Shown here one piece after another: positions 8,061 to 18,024 of a stretch of DNA of 64,000 bases (positions within the stretch are counted from its first letter, which is position 1; the number at the start of each line of letters is the position of its first letter). Source of the stretch: Streptomyces chrestomyceticus JCM 4735 (lineage in GTDB: Bacteria > Actinomycetota > Actinomycetes > Streptomycetales > Streptomycetaceae); assembly GCF_003865135.1 (NCBI RefSeq), contig NZ_BHZC01000001.1:6944001-7008000 (forward strand), read 5' to 3'. The position numbers and the translations under genes are program-made. The notes below the pieces were generated by a model. That model was not told the origin of the DNA. It saw only the letters and a program-made list of their open reading frames with translations, and searched no databases.

Positions 8061-9020
8061 ATGAGCAGCAACGATCGCCACGTACCCGTCATGCTCCAGC
8101 GGTGTCTGGACATGCTCGCCCCTGCGCTCGCCGAGCCCGGCGCGGTCGTCGTCGACTGCACCCTCGGCCTCGGAGGGCACAGCGAGGCGCTGCTCGCCAC
8201 GTTCCCGGCAGCGCGTCTGGTCGCCCTCGACCGCGACCCGGCGGCCCTGAAGCTGGCGGGGGAGCGGCTGGCGCCCTACGGGGACCGCGCCACCCTCGTG
8301 CACGCCGTCTACGACGAGCTGCCGCAGGTCCTGGCCCGCCTCGGCATCCCGCGCGTCCAGGGCGTCCTGTTCGACCTCGGTGTCTCCTCGATGCAGCTCG
8401 ACGAGGCCGACCGCGGCTTCGCGTACGCGCAGGACGCGCCGCTCGACATGCGCATGGACCAGACGACCGGCATGAGCGCCGCCGAGGTCCTCAACACCTA
8501 CCCGCCCGGCGAGCTGGTCCGCATCCTGCGCGCGTACGGCGAGGAGAAGCAGGCCAAGCGGATCGTCGAGGCCGTCGTGAAGGAGCGCGCCAAGGAGCCC
8601 TTCACCCACAGCGCGCGCCTGGTGGAGCTGATCCGCGACGCCCTGCCGCAGGCCGCCAAGCGCACCGGCGGCAACCCCGCCAAGCGAACGTTCCAGGCGC
8701 TGCGCATCGAGGTCAACGCCGAACTGGCCGCCGTCGAGAACGCCGTGCCGGCCGCCGTACGGGCCCTCGCGGTGGGCGGCCGGATCGCCGTGCTGTCGTA
8801 CCAGTCCCTGGAGGACCGGATCGTCAAGCAGGTCTTCGCGGCGGGCGCGGCCAACACCGCGCCGCCCGGCCTGCCCGTCGTCCCCGAGCAGTACCAGCCG
8901 CGCCTGAAGCTGCTCACCCGCGGCGCCGAGCTGCCGACCGAGGAGGAGATCGCCGAGAACCGGCGCGCGGCCCCCGCCCGGCTGCGCGGTGCCGAACGCA
9001 TCCGCGAGGACATCGCGTGA
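8061..9020 (+). CDS. rsmH: 16S rRNA (cytosine1402-N4)-methyltransferase RsmH (MraW)
   Basis: A 319-aa SAM-dependent methyltransferase that modifies C1402 in the ribosomal P site. The SAM-binding motif [15 protein letters not shown] is at residues 31-45, [11 protein letters not shown] follows, and the C-terminal block has [11 protein letters not shown]. The length is normal. ATG at 8061 has GGAAGG 4-10 bp upstream. An in-frame extension to GTG 7852 exists but is not conserved-looking. It is the first gene of the dcw cluster here and overlaps ftsL by GTGA. Confidence 0.95.
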   Translation: MSSNDRHVPVMLQRCLDMLAPALAEPGAVVVDCTLGLGGHSEALLATFPAARLVALDRDPAALKLAGERLAPYGDRATLVHAVYDELPQVLARLGIPRVQGVLFDLGVSSMQLDEADRGFAYAQDAPLDMRMDQTTGMSAAEVLNTYPPGELVRILRAYGEEKQAKRIVEAVVKERAKEPFTHSARLVELIRDALPQAAKRTGGNPAKRTFQALRIEVNAELAAVENAVPAAVRALAVGGRIAVLSYQSLEDRIVKQVFAAGAANTAPPGLPVVPEQYQPRLKLLTRGAELPTEEEIAENRRAAPARLRGAERIREDIA

Positions 9021-9697
9021 ACCGGCCGGGGCGCACGCGCCCGGGGGCGGGCCGGCTCTCGGGCCTGTTCGCCTCCGGAGCGGGGGGCACGGCGGCGCGT
9101 ACGCCGTTCGTGCTCCTCGTGGTCGTGCTCCTCGGCTCCGGCCTGATCACGCTGCTGCTGCTCAATTCCGCGCTCAACCAGGGCTCCTTCGAACTGAGCA
9201 AGCTGGAGAAACGCACCAACGAGCTGACGGACGAGCAGCAGGCCCTCCAGCAGGAGGTGGACGCCTACTCGGCGCCGGGCGCGCTGGACGAGCGCGCCCG
9301 CGAGCTGGGCATGGTCCCGGGCGGCAGCCCGGCCTTCCTGGAGCCGGACGGCACGGTACGCGGCAAGCCGAGCGCGGCCCCGGGCGGCTCGGGCCCGATG
9401 AGCGCGCGCACCCCGTCGCGGTTCACCGTGCCGGGGCCCCGGACGGCGCTGGGCCACGCCGCCGCGCCGGTCCCCGGGCCCCGGCCGTCCGCCGGGCCGC
9501 AGCCGACCGCCGCACCCGTCGCCCCGGACGCGGGGCTGCCCGACCAGCCGCTGCCCGACCACCCGTTCCCCGCCCTCTCCGCACCCGGCCGCCCCCTGCC
9601 CGGCGCCCCGGGGGCCGATGGCCGGAAGGCGCCCGGACCGGCGCGTCCGGCCCCCGGCGCGGCAGCCGGCTCCGCCCCGACGACTTCCGGCAGGTGA
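9017..9697 (+). CDS. ftsL: Cell division protein FtsL
   Basis: A 226-aa bitopic membrane protein of the divisome, expected to bind DivIC/FtsB and FtsQ and to activate FtsW/FtsI. The cytoplasmic N terminus is residues 1-30, the membrane helix is 31-50, and the coiled coil ([22 protein letters not shown], broken here as residues 59-80) is outside. A Pro/Ala/Gly-rich tail of about 120 residues follows and would lie in the wall space. This tail is long for FtsL. GTG at 9017 overlaps the rsmH stop (GTGA), so expression is coupled. Confidence 0.85.
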   Translation: MNRPGRTRPGAGRLSGLFASGAGGTAARTPFVLLVVVLLGSGLITLLLLNSALNQGSFELSKLEKRTNELTDEQQALQQEVDAYSAPGALDERARELGMVPGGSPAFLEPDGTVRGKPSAAPGGSGPMSARTPSRFTVPGPRTALGHAAAPVPGPRPSAGPQPTAAPVAPDAGLPDQPLPDHPFPALSAPGRPLPGAPGADGRKAPGPARPAPGAAAGSAPTTSGR

Positions 9698-9700
9698 CCC

Positions 9701-9820
9701 GTGACGTACGAGAACGCCGAAGCCTTGCCCGGAGCCGCGGCCGTCGCGCCCGCGCCCGGGTCCGCCTACGGGTGCGACCCCTTCGCCCGTAGGAACGCAC
9801 CGGAGGAGGGCGTCGCATGA
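9701..9820 (+). CDS. Possible 39-aa ORF between ftsL and ftsI
   Basis: GTG at 9701, 3 bp after the ftsL stop, opens a 39-codon frame (VTYENAEALPGAA at the start, RRNAPEEGVA at the end) whose TGA overlaps the ftsI ATG as ATGA. Third-codon GC is high, as in the genes around it. There is no clear Shine-Dalgarno sequence, but translation could be coupled to ftsL. It may only be a translational bridge; no homologue is known to me. Confidence 0.3.
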   Translation: MTYENAEALPGAAAVAPAPGSAYGCDPFARRNAPEEGVA

Positions 9821-12210
9821 CCGACCCCAAAGGCCCGCGATCCGGCAGCGGCGGCTCCGGCTCGGGCTCCGGTTCGAGAGGTTCCGGCCCCGGTGCGTCC
9901 GGCCCCCGCGCTTCCGGACCCAGAGCCTCCGGCCCCAAGGCCCCCGGCGCCAAGACCACCGGCGCCAAGCCCTCCGGCCCGTCCAAAACCTCCGCGGCGA
10001 AGCCCTCCGGCCCCCAGGCGTCCGGCTCCAAGCCCACTGGCTCCAAGCCCTCCGCCCCCAAGCCCAACGGGTCGAAGCCCACCCCCCAGACCCCCCGTAA
10101 GCCCGGCAGCGGCTCCGGCGCAGGCCCGGCCGCCAGCTCCCCCTCCCGTACCGCCTCAGGCTCCAAGGCGACCAGCTCCCCGGACCCCCGCCGCCGCGTC
10201 CCCCGCCCCACCCCGGCCGGTGGCCGCAGCGGTCCGGGCCAAAGCGGCGGGAGCGGCGGAAGCGGCGGGGGCGGCCGCCCCCAGCGCGCGACGGCCCAGA
10301 GCCGCCCCGCGCCCCAGAAGCGCCCCGCCTCCGCGCGCCCCACCACCACCAAGCGCGCCCCCCGCCCCCGCACGCCGACCCTGCGCCTGGGCAGCCCGCG
10401 CCCCCGGCTGCGCCTGGTCTCCCTCGGCCTGGCGCTGATCCTGCTGGTCTTCGTCGTCCGGCTGTTCCAGGTGCAGGCCGTGGACGCCGGCGCGTACGCG
10501 GCCAAGGCCAACGTCAACCGGTACGTCCCGGTCAAGCTGGCCGCCGAACGGGGCGCGATCACCGACCGGGACGGCGTGGACCTGGCCACCACGGTCGACG
10601 CGTACGACATCACCGCCGACCCCAGCCTGCTCGCGCCCGACAAGATCAAGATCCAGGACGCCCCGCGGCAGGCCGCCGCCCTGCTCGCGCCGATCCTCCA
10701 CGAGGACCGCGCCGCCCTGGCCAAGAAGCTCGCCACGCCCGGCTCCCGCTACGTACGGCTGTCCCGGCAGCAGACCCCGCAGGTCTGGAAGCAGATCAAG
10801 GACCTGCGCAGACAACTGGACGCCAAGGCCGCCAAGCAGCCCAAGAGCGAGCGCCGCCCCAACGTCCTGGTCGGGATCTTCGCGGACAAGCACAGCAAGC
10901 GCGTCTACCCGAACAAGGACCTCGCCTCCGGGGTGCTCGGCTTCGTCAACAGCGAGGGCCGGGGCGGCGGCGGCCTGGAGGCCCGGCTCGACAAGCAACT
11001 GGCGGGCAAGGACGGCAAGCTGGTGTACGCCCAGTCCGGCGGGCGGCGCGTGCCCACCGCGGGCGCCCAGGAACACCCGGCCGTGCCGGGGACCGACGTC
11101 GAGCTGACCCTGGACCGCGACATCCAGTGGATGGCCCAGCAGGCCATCACCAAGCAGGTCGCCGCGTCACAGGCCGACCGGGGCTACGTCGTCGTGCAGG
11201 ACACGAAGACCGGCGAGATCCTGGCCCTGGCCAACGCCCCCGGCTTCGACCCCAACGACATCTCGAAGGCCGACCCCGAAGCGCTCGGCAACGCCGCCCT
11301 CACCGACGCCTTCGAACCCGGCTCCACCAGCAAGCTCATGTCGATGGCCGCCGTCCTGGAGGAGGGCGTGGCGACCCCCGCCACCCGGGTCACCGTCCCC
11401 AACCGGCTGCACCGCGGCGACCGCAACTTCGCGGACGACATCGACCACCCCACCTGGCACCTGACCCTCAACGGCGTCCTGGCCAAATCCAGCAACATCG
11501 GCACCATCCTGGCCACCGAACAGCTCGGCAAGACCCGCCCGGAGGCCAACCGGGTGCTCCACTCCTACCTGCGCAAGTTCGGACTCGGACAGCCCACCGG
11601 ACTCGGCTTCCCCGGCGAGACACCGGGTCTGCTGGCCCCGCCGCAGAAGTGGAGCACCTCGCAGCAGTACACGATCCCCTTCGGGCAGGGCCTGTCGCTC
11701 AACGCCGTCCAGGCCGCCTCGGTCTACTCCGCCATCGCCAACGGCGGCGAACGCATCGCCCCCACGCTCATAAGGGGCACCACGGGCCCGGACGGCCGCT
11801 ACCGGCCCGCTCCGCAGCCGCACAAGAGCCGGGTGGTGAGCGAGAAGACCGCCAGGACGCTGGCCACCATGCTCGAATCGGTGGTCGACGACAAGGAGGG
11901 CACCGGCGCCAAGGCGAAGATCGACGGGTACCGCGTCGGCGGCAAGACCGGCACGTCCAACCGGGTGGACCCGAGAACCGGCCGTTACCACGGCTACACC
12001 GCCTCCTTCGCCGGGTTCGCGCCCGCCGACCAGCCCCGTGTCACCGTCTACTGCGCCGTCCAGAATCCGACCAGGGGGAGCTACTTCGGCGGCCAGGTGT
12101 GCGGCCCGATCTACCAGCAGGTCATGGAGTTCGCGCTCAAGACGCTCCAGGTCCCGCCGAGCGGCGCCCAGCCCCCGCGCCTGCCCGTCACCTTCAAGCC
12201 AGGCGAATGA
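9817..12210 (+). CDS. ftsI: Septal transpeptidase FtsI (PBP3)
   Basis: A 797-aa class B penicillin-binding protein that cross-links septal peptidoglycan with FtsW. A cytoplasmic Ser/Gly/Pro/Lys-rich low-complexity region covers residues 1-185. The membrane helix is at 198-216, the dimerisation domain follows, and the transpeptidase motifs are S503TSK (active-site serine 503), S558SN and K710TGTS. The N-terminal region makes the protein well over 100 residues longer than usual FtsI. ATG at 9817 has GGAGGAG 8-14 bp upstream and overlaps a short upstream frame. No PASTA domains are seen. Confidence 0.95.
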   Translation: MTDPKGPRSGSGGSGSGSGSRGSGPGASGPRASGPRASGPKAPGAKTTGAKPSGPSKTSAAKPSGPQASGSKPTGSKPSAPKPNGSKPTPQTPRKPGSGSGAGPAASSPSRTASGSKATSSPDPRRRVPRPTPAGGRSGPGQSGGSGGSGGGGRPQRATAQSRPAPQKRPASARPTTTKRAPRPRTPTLRLGSPRPRLRLVSLGLALILLVFVVRLFQVQAVDAGAYAAKANVNRYVPVKLAAERGAITDRDGVDLATTVDAYDITADPSLLAPDKIKIQDAPRQAAALLAPILHEDRAALAKKLATPGSRYVRLSRQQTPQVWKQIKDLRRQLDAKAAKQPKSERRPNVLVGIFADKHSKRVYPNKDLASGVLGFVNSEGRGGGGLEARLDKQLAGKDGKLVYAQSGGRRVPTAGAQEHPAVPGTDVELTLDRDIQWMAQQAITKQVAASQADRGYVVVQDTKTGEILALANAPGFDPNDISKADPEALGNAALTDAFEPGSTSKLMSMAAVLEEGVATPATRVTVPNRLHRGDRNFADDIDHPTWHLTLNGVLAKSSNIGTILATEQLGKTRPEANRVLHSYLRKFGLGQPTGLGFPGETPGLLAPPQKWSTSQQYTIPFGQGLSLNAVQAASVYSAIANGGERIAPTLIRGTTGPDGRYRPAPQPHKSRVVSEKTARTLATMLESVVDDKEGTGAKAKIDGYRVGGKTGTSNRVDPRTGRYHGYTASFAGFAPADQPRVTVYCAVQNPTRGSYFGGQVCGPIYQQVMEFALKTLQVPPSGAQPPRLPVTFKPGE

Positions 12211-12228
12211 AAACGAGGCAGCACCGCC

Positions 12229-12411
12229 GTGACGACCATCACCCCCGACCCCGGGAACCGCTCCGGCGCGCGCCCCTCACTTCGCCCCGAGGCCGCCGCG
12301 CCCGGTACGCTCACCGCCGTGTCACACGCTGATCAGTCCCACCACGCCCAGAAGGACGCCCCGGGAAGTTTCCGGGAGCGCCCCGCCCAGAGCGGGTCCG
12401 CGCCACCCCTC
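12229..12411 (+). other. murE: Probable 5' coding region of murE, out of frame with the main ORF
   Basis: GTG at 12229 (or GTG at 12319, beginning VSHADQSHHAQKD) opens a frame that reads through ERPAQSGSAPP and resembles the disordered N-terminal extension of Streptomyces MurE. It then leaves the MurE frame at about 12406. One extra C in the CCCC run at 12406-12409 would join it smoothly to PLADLAEQLG of the main frame. This is either a sequence error or a real one-base loss. In the second case, the enzyme starts at TTG 12432. Confidence 0.6.
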
Positions 12412-12431
12412 TCGCGGACCTCGCCGAGCAG

Positions 12432-13991
12432 TTGGGCATCTCGGTGCCGGCCGCGGCAGACGTTGCCGGCACTGCCGTCACCGGCATCACCCACGACTCC
12501 CGGGCCGTGCGCCCCGGCGACGTCTACGCCGCGCTGCCCGGCGCCCGCTTCCACGGCGCCGACTTCGCCAACCAGGCAGCCGACCTCGGTGCCGCCGCGG
12601 TCCTGACCGACCCGGCGGGCCGCGAGCGCGCCGCCGCGACGGGCCTGCCCGTCCTGGTCGTGGACGAGCCGCGGGCCCGGATGGGGGCGCTGGCCGTCTC
12701 GATCTACGGTGACCCGGGCAGCGATCTCCTGCAGATCGGCATCACCGGCACCTCCGGCAAGACCACCACCGCGTACCTCATCGACGGCGGCCTGCGCGCC
12801 GCGGCCGAGCGGGCCGCCCAGGAGGAGCAGCGCGAAGCGGCGCTGCGGGGGGACGGCGGCGGGCGCCGGGCGGGCCTGACCGGCCTGATCGGTACGGTCG
12901 AGTCCCGGATCGGCGACGAGCGCCTGAAGTCGGAGCGCACCACGCCCGAGGCCACCGACCTCCAGGCGCTGTTCGCCGTCATGCGTGAGCGCGACGTGCG
13001 GGCGGTGACGATGGAGGTCTCCAGCCACGCGCTGGTCCTCGGCCGCGTCGACGGCTGCGTCTTCGACGTCGCGATCTTCAACAACCTCAGCCCGGAGCAC
13101 ATGGAGTTCCACTCCGGGATGGAGGACTACTTCCAGGCCAAGGCGCAGTTGTTCACCAAGGCGCGCAGCAAGGCCGGCGTGGTCAACCTCGACGACGAGT
13201 ACGGCAAGCGGCTGGCCGCCGGCGAGTCCGAGGTGCCGGTCACCACGTTCTCCGCCGAGGGCCACCCGGACGCCGACTGGCGCGCCGCCGACGTGGAGGT
13301 CGGCGCGCTCGGCTCCACCTTCACCGCGCTGGGCCCCGACGGCGTGTCCGTACGGGCCGCCTCGCCCCTCCCGGGCCCGTTCAACGTCGCCAACGCGCTC
13401 GCGGCGATCACGGCGCTGGTGGTGGCCGGGGTGGACCCGCAGACCGCCGCCGACGGCGTCGCCGCGGTGCCCGGCGTCCCCGGCCGCCTGGAGCGGATCG
13501 ACGCGGGCCAGGACTACCTCGCCGTCGTGGACTACGCCCACAAGACCGACGCGGTCGAATCGGTCCTGCGCGCCCTGCGCAAGGTCACCGGGGGCCGTAT
13601 CCACGCCGTACTGGGCTGCGGCGGCGACCGCGACCCGCACAAGCGCAAGCCGATGGGCGCGGCGGTCGCCCGCCTCGCCGACACCGCCGTACTGACCTCC
13701 GACAACCCCCGTGGCGAGGACCCCCTCGCGATCCTCGCCACCATGCTGGCGGGCGCCGCCGAGGTGCCCGTCCACGAGCGCGGCACCGTGCTGGTCGAGG
13801 AGGAGCGGGCCACCGCCATCGCGGCCGCCGTCGCCCGCGCCGAACCCGGCGACACCGTGATCGTCGCGGGCAAGGGCCACGAGCAGGGCCAGGACATCGC
13901 CGGAGTGGTCCGCTCCTTCGACGACCGTCAGGTGCTGCGCGAGGCCATCGAGGCTTCGTTGAACTCGCAGCAGCCGAACCACCAGGGATGA
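12432..13991 (+). CDS. murE: UDP-MurNAc-tripeptide synthetase MurE
   Basis: Mur ligase that adds the third residue, expected to be diaminopimelate in this group, to UDP-MurNAc-L-Ala-D-Glu in the cytoplasm. The ORF from TTG 12432 encodes 519 aa and includes the whole catalytic fold: THDSRAVRPGD near the start, the ATP loop GTSGKTTT, and DNPRGEDP at residues 424-431, the motif that selects the diamino acid. A Gly/Ala/Arg-rich insertion follows the ATP loop. The TTG is only the first possible start in frame. A longer N terminus (up to 587 aa) is likely if a lost C at 12406-12409 is restored. Confidence 0.88.
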   Translation: MGISVPAAADVAGTAVTGITHDSRAVRPGDVYAALPGARFHGADFANQAADLGAAAVLTDPAGRERAAATGLPVLVVDEPRARMGALAVSIYGDPGSDLLQIGITGTSGKTTTAYLIDGGLRAAAERAAQEEQREAALRGDGGGRRAGLTGLIGTVESRIGDERLKSERTTPEATDLQALFAVMRERDVRAVTMEVSSHALVLGRVDGCVFDVAIFNNLSPEHMEFHSGMEDYFQAKAQLFTKARSKAGVVNLDDEYGKRLAAGESEVPVTTFSAEGHPDADWRAADVEVGALGSTFTALGPDGVSVRAASPLPGPFNVANALAAITALVVAGVDPQTAADGVAAVPGVPGRLERIDAGQDYLAVVDYAHKTDAVESVLRALRKVTGGRIHAVLGCGGDRDPHKRKPMGAAVARLADTAVLTSDNPRGEDPLAILATMLAGAAEVPVHERGTVLVEEERATAIAAAVARAEPGDTVIVAGKGHEQGQDIAGVVRSFDDRQVLREAIEASLNSQQPNHQG

Positions 13992-14053
13992 CACACCGCC
14001 ATGCGCGCAAAACCCTTCGAACGGCACGACCTGCCCACGGCCGGGGGTGAGAA

Positions 14054-15487
14054 GTGATCTCCCTGTCCCTCGCCGAGATCGCGACCATCGTCGGCGGGCA
14101 GCAGCACGACATACCGGACCCGGAGGCCCAGGTCACCGGCCCGGTCGTGTTCGACTCCCGTGAGGTGCGCCCCGGCAGCATCTTCGCGGCCTTCGCCGGC
14201 GAACGCGTGGACGGCCACGACTACGCCGTGCGGGCCGTCGAGGCGGGCGCGGCGGCGGTCCTGGCCGCCCGCCCCGTCGGCGTCCCCGCGATCGTCGTGG
14301 ACGACGTGGTCGCCGCCCTCGGGGCGCTGGCCCGTACCGTCGTCGGCAGGCTGGGCGCCTGCGTCGTCGGGCTCACCGGCTCGGCCGGCAAGACCAGCAC
14401 CAAGGACCTCATCGGCCAGCTCCTGGCCCGCCGGGGGCCGACCGTGTGCCCGGTGGGCAACCTCAACAACGAGATCGGGCTGCCGGTGACCGCGCTGCGC
14501 GCGGACGACGGCACGAAGTTCCTCGTCCTGGAGATGGGCGCCCGCGGCGTCGGCCACATCCGCTACCTCGCGGAGCTGGTCCCGCCGCGCATCGGCGTGG
14601 TCCTCAACGTGGGCTCCGCGCACATCGGCGAGTTCGGCGGCCGCGAGCAGATCGCCCAGGCCAAGGGCGAACTGGTCGAGGCGCTGCCCACCGCGGACGA
14701 GGGCGGCGTCGCCGTGCTCAACGCCGACGACCCGTACGTCCGTGCCATGGCCTCCCGTACGAAGGCCCGTACGGTCTTCTTCGGCGAGTCCGCAGAGGCC
14801 GACGTCCGGGCCGAGAATGTCCGGCTCACGGCGCTCGGACAGCCCGCCTTCACGCTTCACACACCCTCCGGGTGCAGCGACGTGACCATGCGGCTGTACG
14901 GTGAGCACCACGTGTCGAACGCGCTTGCCGCGGCCGCCGTCGCCCATGAGTTGGGCATGCCCGTGGACGAGATCGCCGTGGCGCTCTCCGAAGCCGGCAC
15001 GCTCTCCCGCTGGCGGATGGAGGTCACCGAGCGCGCGGACGGTGTGACGGTCGTCAACGACGCCTACAACGCGAACCCGGAATCCATGCGGGCGGCGCTC
15101 CGCGCGCTCGTGGCGATGGGCGAAGCCTCCAAGGAAACGGGAGGCCGTACGTGGGCGGTGCTCGGTGAGATGGCCGAGCTCGGCGGGGAGTCACTCGCCG
15201 AACACGACGCGGTCGGGCGCCTGGTCGTCCGGCTCAACGTCAGCAAGCTCGTGGCGGTCGGCGGCAGGGAAGCGGCCTGGCTCGACATGGGCGCCAAGAA
15301 CGAGGGTTCGTGGGGTGAGGAGTCGGTGCACGTGTCCGACGCGCAGGCGGCGGTCGACCTGTTGCGCAGCGAGCTGCGGCCGGGTGACGTCGTGCTGGTG
15401 AAGGCGTCCAGGTCGGTCGGCCTGGAACGGGTCGCCGCGGCATTGCTGGGCGACGCCGGTGTCGAGGGCGGAGCCGCCACCCGATGA
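14054..15487 (+). CDS. murF: UDP-MurNAc-pentapeptide synthetase MurF
   Basis: A 477-aa ATP-dependent ligase that attaches D-Ala-D-Ala to the UDP-MurNAc-tripeptide. It has the three-domain Mur ligase layout with the ATP loop [10 protein letters not shown] at about residues 109-118, then NLNNEIGLP and [11 protein letters not shown] in the central domain and [11 protein letters not shown] in the C-terminal part. GTG at 14054 follows GGTGAGAAG and overlaps the stop of an 18-codon ORF that begins at 14001. The stop overlaps mraY as ATGA. Confidence 0.95.
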   Translation: MISLSLAEIATIVGGQQHDIPDPEAQVTGPVVFDSREVRPGSIFAAFAGERVDGHDYAVRAVEAGAAAVLAARPVGVPAIVVDDVVAALGALARTVVGRLGACVVGLTGSAGKTSTKDLIGQLLARRGPTVCPVGNLNNEIGLPVTALRADDGTKFLVLEMGARGVGHIRYLAELVPPRIGVVLNVGSAHIGEFGGREQIAQAKGELVEALPTADEGGVAVLNADDPYVRAMASRTKARTVFFGESAEADVRAENVRLTALGQPAFTLHTPSGCSDVTMRLYGEHHVSNALAAAAVAHELGMPVDEIAVALSEAGTLSRWRMEVTERADGVTVVNDAYNANPESMRAALRALVAMGEASKETGGRTWAVLGEMAELGGESLAEHDAVGRLVVRLNVSKLVAVGGREAAWLDMGAKNEGSWGEESVHVSDAQAAVDLLRSELRPGDVVLVKASRSVGLERVAAALLGDAGVEGGAATR

Positions 15488-16548
15488 AGCAGATCCTCTT
15501 CTCCGGAATGATCGGACTCTTCCTGACGCTGATCGGCACCCCGCTGCTGATCAAGCTGCTGGCCAGGAAGGGCTACGGGCAGTTCATCCGTGACGACGGC
15601 CCGCGCGACCACCACAGCAAGCGCGGTACGCCCACCATGGGCGGCATCGCCTTCATCCTGGCCACGCTCATCGCCTACGCGCTGACCAAGGTCATCACCA
15701 GCAGCAACCCGAGCTTCTCCGGTGTGCTGGTGCTGTTCCTGATGGCCGGCATGGGCCTGGTGGGCTTCCTCGACGACTACATCAAGATCGTCAAGCAGCG
15801 TTCGCTGGGCCTGCGGGCCAAGGCGAAGATGGCCGGCCAGTTGATCGTCGGCATCGCCTTCGCGGTGCTCTCGCTCCAGTTCGCCGACCTGCGCGGCCAG
15901 ACCCCGGCCTCCGACCGGCTGTCCTTCACCCAGGACTTCGGCTGGCAGATCGGTCCGGTGCTCTTCGTCATCTGGGCACTGTTCATGATCCTGGCGATGT
16001 CCAACGGCGTGAACCTCACCGACGGCCTCGACGGCCTGGCCACCGGCGCCTCGGTGATGGTCTTCGGCGCGTACACCTTCATCGGCATCTGGCAGTACCA
16101 GGAGTCCTGCGCCAACGCGATCAGCGCCGGGCCCGCCTGTTACGAGGTACGCGATCCGCTCGACCTTGCGGTCGTCGCCTCCGCCCTGATGGGCGCCTGC
16201 TTCGGCTTCCTGTGGTGGAACACCTCGCCCGCCAAGATCTTCATGGGTGACACCGGCTCGCTGGCCCTGGGCGGCGCGCTGGCCGGTCTGGCGATCTGCT
16301 CCCGTACGGAGCTGCTGATGGCCGTCCTCGGCGGCCTCTTCGTCCTGATCACCATGTCCGTGGTCATCCAGGTCGGGTCCTTCCGGCTCACCGGCAAGCG
16401 GGTCTTCCGGATGGCGCCACTCCAGCACCACTTCGAACTCAAGGGGTGGTCCGAAGTCCTTGTCGTGGTCCGGTTCTGGATCATCCAGGGCATGTGCGTG
16501 ATCGTCGGCCTGGGCCTCTTCTACGGCGGCTGGCAGGCCGCCAAGTGA
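15484..16548 (+). CDS. mraY: Phospho-MurNAc-pentapeptide translocase MraY
   Basis: A 354-aa integral membrane enzyme with about ten helices that transfers phospho-MurNAc-pentapeptide to undecaprenyl phosphate and makes lipid I. Diagnostic motifs are GGIAFI near residue 55, [16 protein letters not shown] around residue 97, [12 protein letters not shown] around residue 178 and the C-terminal [10 protein letters not shown]. Length is normal. ATG at 15484 overlaps the murF stop, and its own stop overlaps the murD GTG. Confidence 0.97.
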   Translation: MKQILFSGMIGLFLTLIGTPLLIKLLARKGYGQFIRDDGPRDHHSKRGTPTMGGIAFILATLIAYALTKVITSSNPSFSGVLVLFLMAGMGLVGFLDDYIKIVKQRSLGLRAKAKMAGQLIVGIAFAVLSLQFADLRGQTPASDRLSFTQDFGWQIGPVLFVIWALFMILAMSNGVNLTDGLDGLATGASVMVFGAYTFIGIWQYQESCANAISAGPACYEVRDPLDLAVVASALMGACFGFLWWNTSPAKIFMGDTGSLALGGALAGLAICSRTELLMAVLGGLFVLITMSVVIQVGSFRLTGKRVFRMAPLQHHFELKGWSEVLVVVRFWIIQGMCVIVGLGLFYGGWQAAK

Positions 16549-17963
16549 CCGGCCTCGACCTCGCCGGACAGCACGTGACCGTGGCCGGTCTCGGCGTGAG
16601 CGGCGTTCCCGCCGCCCGCGCCCTGGCCGGCCTCGGCGCCGTCGTCACCGTCGTCAACGGCGGCGACGGCGAGCGGGAGCGGGCGCAGGCCGCGCCGCTG
16701 GAGGAGCTGGGCATCACCGTCCGCCTCGGCGACGGCGACACGCTCCCCGAGGGCACCGACCTCGTCGTCACCACCCCCGGATGGAAGCCCAGCAGCCCGC
16801 TCTTCCAGGCCGCCGAGGCGGCCGGCGTCCCCGTGTGGGGCGACGTGGAGCTGGCCTGGCGGATGCGCGGCCCGGACTCTCCGCCCTGGCTCGCGATCAC
16901 CGGCACCAACGGCAAGACCACGACCGTACGGATGCTGGCCGCCATCCTGGAGGCCGAGGGGCTGCGTACCGCGGCCGTCGGCAACATCGGGGTGCCGCTG
17001 GTGGACGTGGTGCTCTCCGACGAGCCGTATGACGTCCTCGCCGTCGAGCTCTCCAGCTACCAGCTTCACTGGGCGCCCTCCGTACGCGCCCACTCCGCCG
17101 CGGTCCTCAACCTCGCCCCGGACCACCTCGACTGGCACGGCTCCATGGAGGCGTACGCCGCCGACAAGGGCCGGATCTACGAGGGCAACACCGTGGCCTG
17201 CGTCTACAACGTCGCCGACCGGGCGACCGAGGACCTGGTGCGGGAGGCCGACGTCGAGGAGGGCTGCCGCGCCATCGGCTTCACCCTCGGCACCCCGGGC
17301 CCCTCCCAGCTCGGCGTCGTCGAGGGCATCCTCGTCGACCGGGCCTTCGTCGAGAACCGGCAGCAGCACGCGCAGGAACTCGCCGAGATCTCGGACGTGA
17401 CGCCCGCGGCCCCGCACAACATCGCCAACGCGCTCGCCGCGGCGGCCCTGGCCCGCGCCTTCGGCGTGCGCCCCCAGTCCGTACGGGACGGCCTGCGCGC
17501 CTTCCACCCGGACGCGCACCGCATCGAGCACGTCGCGGACGTCTCCGGGGTCGCGTACGTGGACGACTCCAAGGCCACCAACACCCACGCCACCGAGGCG
17601 TCGTTGGCGGCGTACGAGCACATCGTCTGGATCGCCGGCGGCCTCGCCAAGGGCGCCACCTTCGACGAGCTGGTCCAGAAGTCCGCCGGCCGGCTGCGCG
17701 GCGCGGTCCTCATCGGCGCCGACCGGGCGCTCATTCGGGAGGCCCTGGCGCGACACGCCCCGGATGTCCCGGTGGTCGACCTCGACCGGACCGACACTGG
17801 GGCGATGTCCGAAGCCGTACGGGAGGCAGCGCGCCTGGCCCGGCCGGGCGATACGGTCCTGCTGGCCCCGGCCTGCGCCTCGATGGACATGTACCTGAAC
17901 TACAACAAGCGGGGCGAGGCCTTCGCCGACGCGGTCCGCTCGCTGGCCGCACAGGAACAGTAG
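16545..17963 (+). CDS. murD: UDP-MurNAc-L-alanine:D-glutamate ligase MurD
   Basis: A 472-aa cytoplasmic ligase that adds D-Glu to UDP-MurNAc-L-Ala. The N-terminal Rossmann-like domain starts with [10 protein letters not shown], the ATP loop GTNGKTTT is at residues 120-127, and [12 protein letters not shown] and [12 protein letters not shown]...[11 protein letters not shown] are typical. GTG at 16545 overlaps the mraY stop as GTGA, which decides the start against the longer frame to 16446 that lies inside mraY. Confidence 0.95.
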   Translation: MTGLDLAGQHVTVAGLGVSGVPAARALAGLGAVVTVVNGGDGERERAQAAPLEELGITVRLGDGDTLPEGTDLVVTTPGWKPSSPLFQAAEAAGVPVWGDVELAWRMRGPDSPPWLAITGTNGKTTTVRMLAAILEAEGLRTAAVGNIGVPLVDVVLSDEPYDVLAVELSSYQLHWAPSVRAHSAAVLNLAPDHLDWHGSMEAYAADKGRIYEGNTVACVYNVADRATEDLVREADVEEGCRAIGFTLGTPGPSQLGVVEGILVDRAFVENRQQHAQELAEISDVTPAAPHNIANALAAAALARAFGVRPQSVRDGLRAFHPDAHRIEHVADVSGVAYVDDSKATNTHATEASLAAYEHIVWIAGGLAKGATFDELVQKSAGRLRGAVLIGADRALIREALARHAPDVPVVDLDRTDTGAMSEAVREAARLARPGDTVLLAPACASMDMYLNYNKRGEAFADAVRSLAAQEQ

Positions 17964-18024
17964 TCCGTACGTCCCCGCCGCCGTCGAGGACGCACGGCGC
18001 AGCGCACCCGTGGAGGGGACGAGG

